Under the pieces are notes generated by a model. That model was not told the origin of the DNA and did no database searches. It saw only the letters and a program-made list of their open reading frames with translations. DNA of 64,000 nucleotides, taken from contig NZ_JACSWC010000433.1 in the NCBI RefSeq assembly GCF_016888165.1, positions 62,001-126,000 on the forward strand, read 5' to 3'. Source of the stretch: Halomicronema sp. CCY15110 (GTDB lineage Bacteria; Cyanobacteriota; Cyanobacteriia; Phormidesmidales; Phormidesmidaceae). The position numbers were made by a program, and so were the translations under genes. Positions 35,065 to 43,358 of this stretch are shown piece by piece. Each line of letters begins with the position of its first letter. The first letter of the stretch is position 1.

Positions 35065-35382
35065 TCAAGCGTTGAGCAAAAAGGGCTGCTGATTCTGCAA
35101 AATTTGTCGGGCAAAGGTCAGCTTTGATTTCAGGTCAGAGTCAGCGATCGTTTCTAAAAAGCTGAGGAACTCAATCTGTTGACTGAAAGTTTGAAAGGGT
35201 AGTGCTTTGGTGGCTAAATCAGGCAAATTAGGTCTGACCCGTAGGAGCTCAATGCCAATAATCTGATCTTTTCTATCGTAGTCGTACACCAGATCCGACT
35301 CAATGGTTTCTGAGTCAACTACGTCGCCTTCTGCCAATCGCGGATACAGCGTATCCAAATCTGGATCAAATTGAATGTTCAT
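35065..35382 (-). CDS. DUF2283-type protein
   Basis: A 105-aa protein whose N-terminal half has the DUF2283 look: MNIQFDPDLDTLYPRLAEGDVVDSETIESDLVYDYDRKDQIIGIELL. The second half is helical with a polar face. DUF2283 proteins are often found beside small toxin-like genes and some are regarded as antitoxins. Here it sits convergent with the ParE gene and just downstream of upp on the minus strand, 20 nt after it. Function unknown. Confidence 0.7.
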   Translation of the reverse strand: MNIQFDPDLDTLYPRLAEGDVVDSETIESDLVYDYDRKDQIIGIELLRVRPNLPDLATKALPFQTFSQQIEFLSFLETIADSDLKSKLTFARQILQNQQPFLLNA

Positions 35383-35402
35383 CAGCCAGTGAGGAGCAAT
35401 GT

Positions 35403-36029
35403 TTATTTGGTGCCGAACATGCGATCGCCCGCATCCCCGACTCCTGGCAAGATATAGCCGTGCTCGTCGAGCTTGTCATCAATGGCGGCGGTGAAGATGG
35501 GCACGTCGGGGTGTTCGGAGTGAAAATACTCGATGCCTTCGGGGGCGGCGAGGAGGCAGACAAATTTGATGGAATGGGGTTGGGTTTCTTTGAGGCGATG
35601 GACGGCGGCGACGGCAGAGTTGCCCGTAGCCAGCATGGGGTCAACTACCAGCATGTCCCGCTCTGAGACATCTCCCGGCACTTTGAAGTAATACTCCACC
35701 GCGATGTGGGTACGCGGGTCGCGGTAGAGGCCGATGTGACCCACGCGCGCCGACGGCATGAGCTGCAACATGCCGTCGAGAATGCCTTGCCCCGCGCGCA
35801 TGATGGAAATCAACACCACTTTTTTGCCCGCCAGCATCGGCGCATTCATTTTGGATAAAGGTGTATCAATCTCGACCTTTTTTAAGGGCATGTCGCGGGT
35901 GACTTCGTAGGCCAGCAGCATACTGATTTCGCCTAACAGGCTGCGAAATTTGGCGGTGCTGGTGTCTTTTTTCCGCATCAGGGTCAGCTTGTGCTGGACG
36001 AGGGGATGGTCGATGAGGGTGACGGTCAT
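35403..36029 (-). CDS. upp: Uracil phosphoribosyltransferase
   Basis: A 208-aa enzyme making UMP from uracil and PRPP. The sequence has [12 protein letters not shown] at the N-terminus, [15 protein letters not shown], the PRPP-binding loop [14 protein letters not shown] and the C-terminal [18 protein letters not shown], all hallmarks of Upp. It follows URC4 and URC1 on the same strand after a 170-bp spacer. In the fungal URC pathway the Upp homologue (URC6) is needed for uracil breakdown, so this gene may serve catabolism as well as salvage. Its 3' end is duplicated at 34305. Confidence 0.95.
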   Translation of the reverse strand: MTVTLIDHPLVQHKLTLMRKKDTSTAKFRSLLGEISMLLAYEVTRDMPLKKVEIDTPLSKMNAPMLAGKKVVLISIMRAGQGILDGMLQLMPSARVGHIGLYRDPRTHIAVEYYFKVPGDVSERDMLVVDPMLATGNSAVAAVHRLKETQPHSIKFVCLLAAPEGIEYFHSEHPDVPIFTAAIDDKLDEHGYILPGVGDAGDRMFGTK

Positions 36030-36164
36030 GAGGGTCGGTGGGGTAGATGGAGTAAGTGGGTGGCAGGGTGGTTGGGTGGCAGGGGATGAGGGTGGCAGGG
36101 TGGGTGCGACAGATTGGGGGCAATCAATGTGTCGTTCACGAAAGGTCTCGCCCGCACAGGATGT

Positions 36165-36196
36165 GAATCAATTTCAAATTTCAAATTTCAAATTTT
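36165..36196. repeat. AT-rich tandem repeat
   Basis: The short unit ATTTCAA is repeated about four times (up to AAATTTTGAATT) between upp and the URC4 gene. It is the only A+T-rich block in the 170-bp spacer. The neighbouring 36040-36110 is G-rich with repeated GGGTGGCAGGG. It could be slippage-prone or part of a promoter for upp. Confidence 0.55.
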
Positions 36197-36199
36197 GAA

Positions 36200-37435
36200 T
36201 TAAAACACGGTGCCGTCGCTGTGGATAGTGATGGGTGGTGAACCGTCGGGCCGCCGGTGTTTGGCGGTGCGGCGACCAGCGGCCCAGGTGCCCCCTTCGA
36301 GGACTTTAATGAGGGGCAGTTCGTCGGGAGATTTGCCCAACTGTTGGCGCACCCGATCGCCAATTCGATCCAGCATCACGACGGTGAGGGCACGCCATTC
36401 CAACACTACGGGGGAACTGGGCGAATGCGCCTCGCGAGTGACGGCAGCGTGTTTGGGCAAGAGCAGCCCCAGATCCACGCAGAGACCGCCATTGCGGTAT
36501 TCCGCCAGTCCGGTGAGGGCGTTCAGGTTGGTAACGGTGAGGCCAGCGGACTGCAAGGGCTCCACCAGGGAGTAGGTGAGCCACTGGGACAGCTTGTGGA
36601 AGGGCACCAGATTCTTGCCGGGAGCGGTGTCGGGTAGGGCGGCATGGGGCCACACATCGCCGAGGTTGGTAGCCGCGATCGCCACGCGCCCCGGCCAAAT
36701 ATCGCCGAAACTGACCAACACTTCGGTCAACAGATGCCCGGCATCCAGCGTGGCTCCGTACGTGGTCTGCCAATAGTCCAGCAGGTTACCTGGACGTGCA
36801 AAGTTGGTGCCAAATCGCTGGGGCTGAGCGGCGAGGGTGTGGCCGAGTTGGTGCAAGAGTTGCAGCCTTCCTGACAACCCCACTAAAGGATTGTCGTCGC
36901 TGACCTGGAAGGCGTTGGCTAAGTCGGTCTCGGTGAGGGCTTGCAGTCCGGCGGCATCCACTTGGTAGGGCTGATCCGGGTCGGACGAAAAGACGCCCTG
37001 TTGAAAGGCGTGGAGGCTGGCGATCGCCAATCCTTCCGATCGCCCTAGCACCTGGTCAGCAACGCGATCGTGGTAGCGCCACTGGCTCCCCGCCCCGGCA
37101 TCCAGCAGCACGCTGACAATGGCGAGGTCGAGGCGCGATCGCGCCGCTTCTGGCCTTGACATTCCCGTGAGCATTTCATCCAACTGGGCTAGCCGAGGCG
37201 TGCCCCCGGCGTCAAAGTGTCGCCAGCGGGAGTGAAAGGGTACCTCAAAGTCAGGATAGAACTGCTGGGTAGTTTCCACCACGTACGCCGCGACAGCGTC
37301 CAACTGGCTGAGGTCGCAGGCGAAATGTTCTAGCTTTCCCGTCTCGCAGAGGGTGAATAACTGCTGGCAGCGATCGCGGATGGCTTGGGGGGTGCGGAGG
37401 TAGGCGATCGCGGCGGACTCTGACGGTGTCATCAT
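36200..37435 (-). CDS. URC4/Urg3 family protein (DUF1688)
   Basis: A 411-aa protein of the DUF1688 family, known as URC4 in yeast and Urg3 in fission yeast. In Lachancea kluyveri URC4 is required to break down uracil through the URC route, but its biochemical reaction is not established. Conserved segments visible here include VPFHSRWRHFDAGG, RLDLAIVSVLLDAGAG, YRNGGLCVDLGLL and the C-terminal VLEWRALTVVMLDRIGD and LPLIKVLEGGTWAAGR. It overlaps URC1 by 4 nt and is followed by upp, so the three genes make a coherent minus-strand unit. Confidence 0.9.
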   Translation of the reverse strand: MMTPSESAAIAYLRTPQAIRDRCQQLFTLCETGKLEHFACDLSQLDAVAAYVVETTQQFYPDFEVPFHSRWRHFDAGGTPRLAQLDEMLTGMSRPEAARSRLDLAIVSVLLDAGAGSQWRYHDRVADQVLGRSEGLAIASLHAFQQGVFSSDPDQPYQVDAAGLQALTETDLANAFQVSDDNPLVGLSGRLQLLHQLGHTLAAQPQRFGTNFARPGNLLDYWQTTYGATLDAGHLLTEVLVSFGDIWPGRVAIAATNLGDVWPHAALPDTAPGKNLVPFHKLSQWLTYSLVEPLQSAGLTVTNLNALTGLAEYRNGGLCVDLGLLLPKHAAVTREAHSPSSPVVLEWRALTVVMLDRIGDRVRQQLGKSPDELPLIKVLEGGTWAAGRRTAKHRRPDGSPPITIHSDGTVF

Positions 37436-38697
37436 GCCTCCTCGTATTGCCGACCGATGGTGGTTTCCAGCACCGTTTCGTCGGGCACCTCGCCCTCGGT
37501 GTAGTAACCGGCCGCTTTTTTCGCCTTCATTTCCACCTGGGCATCTTCGGGAATCAGCTCTTCGGGAATGGTGATGCGCTCACCAATCTCAATGCCGGAC
37601 TGGGTCACGGCGTCATATTTCAGATTGCTCATCGACACGAACTGGTCAATGCGGGTGATGCCCAGCCAGTGCATCACGTCCGGCATGATTTCTTGAAAGC
37701 GCATGTCGGGCACCCCGGCCACGCATTCCGTCCGGGCGAAATAGGTGTCGGCGCGATCGCCCCCGGCCTGTCGTTTGCGGGCGTTATACACCAGAAACTT
37801 CGTCACTTCTCCCAGGGCGCGGCCTTCTTTGCGGGCGTAGATAATCACCCCTGCCCCGCCGACTTGCGCCGTTTGAATCGCCACCTCAATGCCGTGAACC
37901 AGGTACGGACGACAGGTGCAAATGTCGGAGCCGAACACATCGGAGCCGTTGCATTCATCATGGATGCGGACGGCCAGGGGTTTGGCGGGGTCGGTGATCG
38001 CTTCGATTTCGCCCATGATGTAGACCGTATGTCCGCCAATGGGTGGCAAAAACACTTCTAAATCGGGCCGGGTCACCAACTCGGGGAACATGCCGCCAGT
38101 TTGCTCAAACAAGGTGCGACGCAAGTCGCTTTCCGCCACGCCAAAGCGCTTGGCGATGCCGGGCAGATGCCAGACGGGCTCGATCGCCGCCTTGGTCACC
38201 ACCAGTTCGCCGTTGGCTTTCAAAATTTTGCCGTCCACCTTGAGACGCCCCTGAGCGACGGCGTCTTGCAGTTCGGGAATGTTGATGTGGGCCTTGGTGA
38301 TGGCGATGGAGGGGCGAATGTCGTAGCCTTCTGCCCGCAAATCGGCAAACAGGTTATTGTCCAGCGTGCCAAAAGGATCGAGGGCGACAATTTTGTCGGG
38401 GTCGCCCCAACTGGGGTAAGGGCCAATGGACACCGTCGGGGACGTGTCGGTGAGGTCGGCCTGGTGATCACGTTTGAGACTGCCACTGGCGATCGCCAAC
38501 GCCCGATACACGGCATAGCCGCCAGAATGGGTGCCGATGGCGTTGCGATGGGCCAGGTTGCCCAAAGTGGCAATGATGGGGCCGCGTTCTTGCGGGTCAG
38601 GATGGCCCCACTTAACGGGGTGTGGCTGACTGCCAAATTGAGCCGGGTGGGAGGTAAGCACAATGTGCTTATGGCGAGGCGACTGAGCCGAGGTCAT
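37432..38697 (-). CDS. URC1-type GTP cyclohydrolase II homologue
   Basis: A 421-aa protein. The C-terminal half carries the GTP cyclohydrolase II core, including zinc ligands Cys249, Cys260 and Cys262 in HDECNGSDVFGSDICTCRPYL and a downstream GVIIYARKEGRALGEV. Length and an extra N-terminal domain (residues 1-215) separate it from RibA and match URC1, a uracil-catabolism enzyme homologous to but distinct from riboflavin GTP cyclohydrolase. Order URC1-URC4-upp with a 4-nt overlap supports this reading. The alternative, a role in riboflavin synthesis, is less likely. Confidence 0.88.
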   Translation of the reverse strand: MTSAQSPRHKHIVLTSHPAQFGSQPHPVKWGHPDPQERGPIIATLGNLAHRNAIGTHSGGYAVYRALAIASGSLKRDHQADLTDTSPTVSIGPYPSWGDPDKIVALDPFGTLDNNLFADLRAEGYDIRPSIAITKAHINIPELQDAVAQGRLKVDGKILKANGELVVTKAAIEPVWHLPGIAKRFGVAESDLRRTLFEQTGGMFPELVTRPDLEVFLPPIGGHTVYIMGEIEAITDPAKPLAVRIHDECNGSDVFGSDICTCRPYLVHGIEVAIQTAQVGGAGVIIYARKEGRALGEVTKFLVYNARKRQAGGDRADTYFARTECVAGVPDMRFQEIMPDVMHWLGITRIDQFVSMSNLKYDAVTQSGIEIGERITIPEELIPEDAQVEMKAKKAAGYYTEGEVPDETVLETTIGRQYEEA

Positions 38698-38739
38698 CGT
38701 AGAGCCCCTTGATCACTAAATTTTGAACCTATCCTGTCA

Positions 38740-38980
38740 GGGTAGCCCAGACTGTAGTGCCGGTTGCAATGTCGGTATTCGCCCAGGGGGTGCAAAGGGG
38801 ACGGTTCCCTGGGTTTTAGCAAACGGCTTGCCGATCATCCCGCCGGGAACCGTCCCCTCACAACGCCGGGTAGCCCAGACTGTAGTGCAGATTGCAATGT
38901 CGGTATTCGCCCAGGGGACGGTTCCCTTTGGCATCGTGCATAGTTTTCTTTGTTCTGAAGTAGCCGAGGGAACCGTCCCC
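38740..38980. repeat. Two 128-bp tandem units, each with a 13-bp inverted repeat
   Basis: A 50-bp direct repeat starting GGGTAGCCCAGACTGTAGTGC is at 38740-38789 and again at 38868-38917, differing at about four positions. Each copy is followed by a 13-bp inverted repeat GGGGACGGTTCCC / GGGAACCGTCCCC (38797-38809 with 38845-38857; 38914-38926 with 38968-38980). The sequence between the arms differs in the two units. No coding capacity. It lies between the URC1 gene and the GIY-YIG gene. Confidence 0.85.
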
Positions 38981-38986
38981 TTTCTG

Positions 38987-39625
38987 TCAAATGTCGCTCT
39001 GGCCGATGAAAGGGGTGGCCCATTTGCGCCAGTTTTCTTTGTTGAAGGGCGATCGCCATTTGCGGATCAGCGCCGCTTCCAGGGACTGACGGGCCTGGCG
39101 ATCGTCGGGGGCGTAGGGCCAAAAGCCAATGTTGACCTGCACGGGCAAATCGGCGGCGCGGTGCGCCGACACATAGTTCAGAATGTAGCGTTTGCAGTCG
39201 TGGGTGCCCTTCCAACGCTGATTGGCTTTGACGGTCTCGCCCACATAGAGCAGCAGATCCGCCTCATGATCCACCACAAAATACAGCGCGGCATTGCCCG
39301 TATCGGTGAACTGCTCGCGCCAAAACTCCGCATTGCGTTGGGGCAGGGTAAAGGGATCGATTTCGTCCCCAGGGGAGGGGGCACTCTCGCCAAATAAGCT
39401 GCCTTGGGTCGCGCCTGCTCCCCCTGTCACCGTCTGTTGAAACTCGTGAATGCGCTGTTTCCAAGCGGTGAGTTCGGCGGCGCTCAGGACCGTTTGCTGG
39501 GCGGGACGGTTATACGCCCAAGACACCTCAGCGGCTTTGAGGTCTTGAGTGGAGAGCAGAGAGGGTTGATAGTCCGCCACGCGATCGCCTGCATCTAGCG
39601 TTTGCACCCACTGATGATACTGCAC
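38987..39625 (-). CDS. GIY-YIG nuclease-like protein
   Basis: A 212-aa protein. The second half has a GIY-YIG-type core: ALYFVVDHEADLLLYVGETVKANQRWKG, where YF...YVG is the usual signature, then DCKRYILNYV and a conserved SLEAALIRKWRSPFNKENW with the catalytic Glu. The N-terminal half (about residues 1-85) has no known domain. This subgroup occurs widely in cyanobacteria and has no assigned role. The stop lies beside a repeat array. Confidence 0.78.
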   Translation of the reverse strand: MQYHQWVQTLDAGDRVADYQPSLLSTQDLKAAEVSWAYNRPAQQTVLSAAELTAWKQRIHEFQQTVTGGAGATQGSLFGESAPSPGDEIDPFTLPQRNAEFWREQFTDTGNAALYFVVDHEADLLLYVGETVKANQRWKGTHDCKRYILNYVSAHRAADLPVQVNIGFWPYAPDDRQARQSLEAALIRKWRSPFNKENWRKWATPFIGQSDI

Positions 39626-39726
39626 CCACGCTATAAGTCACGGAATTGTGAAGAAGGAAGATAGCCGCACTTTGGCCATCCCAGCTCGGGGCGGAAATCT
39701 TGGTTGTACAAGCATTTGCAAGTGAT

Positions 39727-40050
39727 CTATTCAGCAAACATCTCGGCCAGGGTAGCCATGAGCAGTTTTTGCTCATCTCGACTGATTTGACCCAGCTTTG
39801 TGACTAATCGCGCCTTATCAACCGTACGCATTTGATCTAAGACAATTTGGCCACTTTTGCCCTGAAACTTACAGATAACCCGAGTGGGGTATGGCTTTCC
39901 TTGGGTGGTCATGGGCGCAATAATCACGGTGGCAATGTGGCGATTCATCTCATCTGGTGAAATCACGACACAAGGGCGAGTTTTCTGAATTTCACTGCCA
40001 ACTGTGGGATCTAAATTGACCAAAAAGACATCAAAACGCCGGACTACCAT
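39727..40050 (-). CDS. MazF/PemK-type toxin
   Basis: A 107-aa toxin of the MazF family: VVRRFDVFLVNLDPTVGSEIQKTRPCVVISPDEMNRHIATVIIAPMTTQGKPYPTRV and then QIVLDQMRTVDKARLV. The KTRPCVVIS strand and the MTT turn match the RNase active site. The frame extends to 40071, but the ATG at 40050 overlaps the end of the antitoxin by 7 nt and fits the family start. It is different in sequence from the MazF at 32611. Confidence 0.9.
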   Translation of the reverse strand: MVVRRFDVFLVNLDPTVGSEIQKTRPCVVISPDEMNRHIATVIIAPMTTQGKPYPTRVICKFQGKSGQIVLDQMRTVDKARLVTKLGQISRDEQKLLMATLAEMFAE

Positions 40051-40304
40051 TCCCACTCGGATTGCTCCCAATCTGTCTGATTAACTTCATCGAACAGTTC
40101 ATCATCTTGATGTTCGGCCATTTCCACAAATGCCTCATCCCATCCGAGTCGAGCACTTTGGGCGGTGCGAATGGTGAGACAATCCCCTTGAACCTCAATT
40201 TCAATGTCTTCCTGAATCCCACTTTGCTCCAAGAGCATCTTAGGAATCCGCACGCCTTGAGAGTTGCCAATTTTGACAAGCCGCGTTCTGACGATAGTGC
40301 CCAT
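40044..40304 (-). CDS. MazE-type antitoxin, AbrB-like
   Basis: An 86-aa protein with a swapped-hairpin AbrB DNA-binding N-terminus (RTRLVKIGNSQGVRIPKMLLEQSGI) followed by DIEIEVQGDCLTIR and a highly acidic Trp-rich C-terminus (EQSEWEW) that would bind MazF. The gene overlaps the toxin gene by 7 nt and is upstream of it, as in most mazEF operons. Confidence 0.9.
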   Translation of the reverse strand: MGTIVRTRLVKIGNSQGVRIPKMLLEQSGIQEDIEIEVQGDCLTIRTAQSARLGWDEAFVEMAEHQDDELFDEVNQTDWEQSEWEW

Positions 40305-40545
40305 AGCTAAATCCTGGTCGAACCCGAGGGTGTGATCACATTGTAATTACATTCTTGAAGCTGTTCCAACTGCGACAAATGAATTTCATGCTTCTTGGGC
40401 GGCCCCAGCTCAATATGTTCACAATCTTGGCCTGCTACTACCTGGGTGCGCCTGGCCTAAAATCTCCCCTAGCGGTAATCTTTATTTCCTTTTCGTCGCC
40501 TGACTCGATAGTCTATAAAAGTGCCTCCCATCATTTATCAAGCCA

Positions 40546-41373
40546 GTGCTTTCAAAAACTCTTAGTCGTCTGTTTGCCAGTTTGTGTCTTTGCCTGTGCC
40601 TAGGATGGGGAGGGATGTTGCCCGCGATCGCGGCCCCCGCCCCTGCCGACTTTAGCCAGGCCGACATTCAGGCAATCGCCACCCTGCGCGAAAAAGCCTT
40701 TATCACCAGTCGCGAGGGCGATTATGCCGCAGCGGATGAGCTGTGGACGCAGCTATTGGAGTATTTGCCAGAGGAACCCGCAATTTGGAGTAATCGGGGC
40801 ATTGTGCGGGCCAGCCAGTTTCAACTGGATGAGGCCATTGCCGACTACACCCAAGCCATTGCCCTCGCCCCCGATGAACCTGACTCTTACCTGAACCGGG
40901 GGGCGGCCTACGAAATGCAGCAAGAGTGGGAGGCCGCGATCGCTGACTACAACTACGTCCTGGAAATTGATCCCCAAGAAGCGGGGGCGCTGAATAATCG
41001 CGGCAATGCCGAAGCGGGGCTGGGAGACTGGGAGGCCGCGATCGCAGATTACAAAACAGCCGCCGACCTTGATCCCAATTTTGCGCTGGCGCGGGTAAAC
41101 CAGGGACTCGCGTTCTATCAAGTTGATCGCAGTGATGAAGCCCTAAAGGTATTGCGAGGCGTGGTGCGCAAGTATCCCAATTTTCCCGATGCGCGGGCAG
41201 CATTGACCGCCGGATTGTGGGCTAGCAACAAAAGGGGGGAAGCGGAAAGCCAGTGGGTTGCCGTTGAGGGCTTGGATAGCCGCTATAAAGATGTGGATTG
41301 GGTGCGCAACATTCGCCGTTGGCCCCCGAAGATGGCGGATGCCCTGGAGCAGTTTTTGACCCTGGAGGGCTAA
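40546..41373 (+). CDS. Exported TPR-repeat protein
   Basis: A 275-aa protein with a signal peptide at the N-terminus (LFASLCLCLCLGWGGMLPAIAA) and at least four tetratricopeptide repeats: AAADELWTQLLEYLPEEPAIWSNRG, DEAIADYTQAIALAPDEPDSYLNRGAAY, AAIADYNYVLEIDPQEAGALNNRG and AAIADYKTAADLDPNFALARVNQG. Start is GTG at 40546; no strong ribosome-binding site is seen. TPR proteins of this type act as scaffolds for protein assembly. The SafE/ferric-reductase gene starts 8 nt after the stop, which suggests an operon. Confidence 0.88.
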   Translation: MLSKTLSRLFASLCLCLCLGWGGMLPAIAAPAPADFSQADIQAIATLREKAFITSREGDYAAADELWTQLLEYLPEEPAIWSNRGIVRASQFQLDEAIADYTQAIALAPDEPDSYLNRGAAYEMQQEWEAAIADYNYVLEIDPQEAGALNNRGNAEAGLGDWEAAIADYKTAADLDPNFALARVNQGLAFYQVDRSDEALKVLRGVVRKYPNFPDARAALTAGLWASNKRGEAESQWVAVEGLDSRYKDVDWVRNIRRWPPKMADALEQFLTLEG

Positions 41374-41380
41374 GACCCGC

Positions 41381-42655
41381 GTGTTGGAACTGTCACTCAT
41401 CGCTGCTTTAGGGTTTTTGGGAAGCTTTGGCCACTGTGTGGGCATGTGCGGCCCCATTACGGTCGCGTTTGCCCTTGCCGCTCGGACTCAGTCCGCAGCG
41501 ACGACGGCACTCCCCACGAAAGCCCAACAGTTCGGTTTCCACCTGTGCCTGAATTTGGGACGGCTCGCCAGTTATGTATTGGTGGGAGCCGCTATTGGTG
41601 GGTTGGGCTCTGTCTTGGTCGCCAGTGGTCACATGGCCGGAGTGGGCAGTGGGCTCCGGCGGGGCATGGCGCTGTTCACGGGCACGCTGTTGATTTTCAT
41701 CGGTTTGCGGCAGGTGGCTCCAGGCTTGTTGCCCCAACTGCCATTCCTACATCCGTTGCAGGGGGCGCTGCACGATCGCCTCCAGCACGTCATGGGGCAT
41801 ACTGCCCAGTCTCGCCGCTGGTGGACGCCGCTGTTGCTGGGCCTCGCTTGGGGGCTGATTCCCTGTGGCTTTCTGTATACGGCGCAGATCAAAGCGGCGG
41901 AAACTAGTTCGCTACTGGCGGGAGCGGCAACCATGGGGGCATTTGGTTTGGGCACGCTGCCAATGATGGTGGGCCTGGGCACCTATAGCGCCTGGTTGAG
42001 CCGCGATCGCCGCAGTCAGCTCTTTCAACTCGGCGGTTGGATTACCCTGCTGATTGGCATTTTGACCCTGCTCAGAACGGGCGACCTCATGGTGGATTAT
42101 GCGGGCCATTGGTCGCTCCTGTTGCTGGCCCTGGCTCTAATTGCTCGGCCCATCAGCAAAGTTTGGTCCCAGCCCCTGCGATTTCGCCGCTTATTGGGCG
42201 TCGGGGCGTTTGTGATGGCCTTGGCGCACACTGTCCACATGCTCGAACATAGCTGGAACTGGCAACCCGCAGCGGTGCGCTTTATGCTGCCGCCGCACCA
42301 GTGGGGGATGCTCGCTGGCGCGATCGCCCTCCTGCTGATGGTGCCGCTGACGCTAACCAGTACCGATCCGGCCCAGCGGCGCTTGGGCCAGGCTTGGCGA
42401 TCGCTGCATCTGCTGAGTATTCCAGCTTTGTTCCTGGGCGGGCTGCACGCGATCGTCGCTGGATCGAGTTATCTCGGCAGTCTGCAACTACAAGGGCGAC
42501 CGCTGGTGCATTCCGGCTTACTAACGGGGAGCTTGCTGTTGGTGATGGCGTTGCGATCGCCCTATTGCTGGCGACTCTTCAACCTTAAGCAGTGGTATGC
42601 GCCAGCGGCCAAATCGCGGCCAGCCACTCCGTCCTCCACATCTCAATGTCACTAA
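41381..42655 (+). CDS. SafE/TauE-like membrane protein fused to a ferric-reductase-like domain
   Basis: A 424-aa membrane protein in two parts. Residues 1-235 have the SafE/UreH-like motif HCVGMCGP (His18, Cys19, Cys23) and WGLIPCGFLY (about 157-166), as in small metal-transport or cytochrome-oxidase maturation proteins. Residues 245-400 look like a ferric-reductase transmembrane domain, with His283, His286, His290, His343 and His356 placed on successive helices in heme-like spacing. A fusion suggests metal handling coupled to electron transfer across the membrane. The start is GTG at 41381. Metal and direction are unknown. Confidence 0.75.
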   Translation: MLELSLIAALGFLGSFGHCVGMCGPITVAFALAARTQSAATTALPTKAQQFGFHLCLNLGRLASYVLVGAAIGGLGSVLVASGHMAGVGSGLRRGMALFTGTLLIFIGLRQVAPGLLPQLPFLHPLQGALHDRLQHVMGHTAQSRRWWTPLLLGLAWGLIPCGFLYTAQIKAAETSSLLAGAATMGAFGLGTLPMMVGLGTYSAWLSRDRRSQLFQLGGWITLLIGILTLLRTGDLMVDYAGHWSLLLLALALIARPISKVWSQPLRFRRLLGVGAFVMALAHTVHMLEHSWNWQPAAVRFMLPPHQWGMLAGAIALLLMVPLTLTSTDPAQRRLGQAWRSLHLLSIPALFLGGLHAIVAGSSYLGSLQLQGRPLVHSGLLTGSLLLVMALRSPYCWRLFNLKQWYAPAAKSRPATPSSTSQCH

Positions 42656-42662
42656 CCCGCTA

Positions 42663-43358
42663 ATGGCTGTACTCTTTCCTCTTCACCGTTCACTGCTGCT
42701 CGCGACGCTGCTGGGTGGCGCGGCCATGGCCCCTGCGATCGCCCACGACGTCCAAATTGCCGATGATGTGGGTGCCACCCTGCACATCGAGCCCAACGAT
42801 ATCGCCCGGGCTGGAGAAGCGACCGATCTGTGGTTTGCCCTGACCCAAGCCGGCGGCCAGGTCATTCCGTTAGCCGCCTGTGACTGTACCCTCACCCTTT
42901 ACGACAGCCAAGCGACCGCCGTCGAGACACCCACGCTGACGGCCATGTCCGCCGAGGGGTTCCAAAATATTCCCGGTGCGACGGTCACCTTTCCCCAGGT
43001 GGGAGCCTATGAACTGCGGCTGGCGGGCAGTCCTCAACAGGCCGGAGCATTCACCCCCTTTGAGCTGAGTTTTGAGGTGACTGTGGCCAGCCTTGCCCCC
43101 GGTGCGGCCGCCGCGCCGTCGGCCCATGACGAGACCCCGGCCACGGCTCCTGATGTGGCTATCAGTGATGAACCGCCGCCCTCGGAGACCGCGATCGCCG
43201 CCTCAGAATCAGAAGTTTCTCAAACTGCGGAAACTCCGATGCCTCCTGTATCGTCTACGCGTTGGATAGCCCCGGCCATTGGGGTCGGCCTTGTTATTGT
43301 TGTAGGCTTAGCTATCGCCATAATCAGTGGCGGACGATCGCCCAGAGGTGAGGAATGA
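42663..43358 (+). CDS. Exported CxC protein with C-terminal membrane anchor
   Basis: A 231-aa protein with a cleavable signal (LLLATLLGGAAMAPAIA) giving a mature N-terminus near His28. A beta-rich domain (about 30-135) carries Cys73-x-Cys75 in LAACDCTLTLYD. An Ala/Pro/Glu-rich linker and a C-terminal helix WIAPAIGVGLVIVVGLAIAIIS follow. The fold resembles CopC-like or YtkA-like Ig domains, with a possible metal or disulfide site at CxC. I chose the ATG at 42663, just after the SafE gene stop; the longer frame to 42597 lacks signal character. It overlaps the next gene by 4 nt. Confidence 0.72.
   Translation: MAVLFPLHRSLLLATLLGGAAMAPAIAHDVQIADDVGATLHIEPNDIARAGEATDLWFALTQAGGQVIPLAACDCTLTLYDSQATAVETPTLTAMSAEGFQNIPGATVTFPQVGAYELRLAGSPQQAGAFTPFELSFEVTVASLAPGAAAAPSAHDETPATAPDVAISDEPPPSETAIAASESEVSQTAETPMPPVSSTRWIAPAIGVGLVIVVGLAIAIISGGRSPRGEE

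Noticed and set aside
38101-38712. 203-codon plus-strand frame
   Set aside because: Antisense to URC1, which has the zinc-binding motif and family length on the minus strand.
38740-38980. CRISPR array
   Set aside because: Only two long units with inner inverted repeats; unit size and spacing do not fit a CRISPR, and no cas genes are present.
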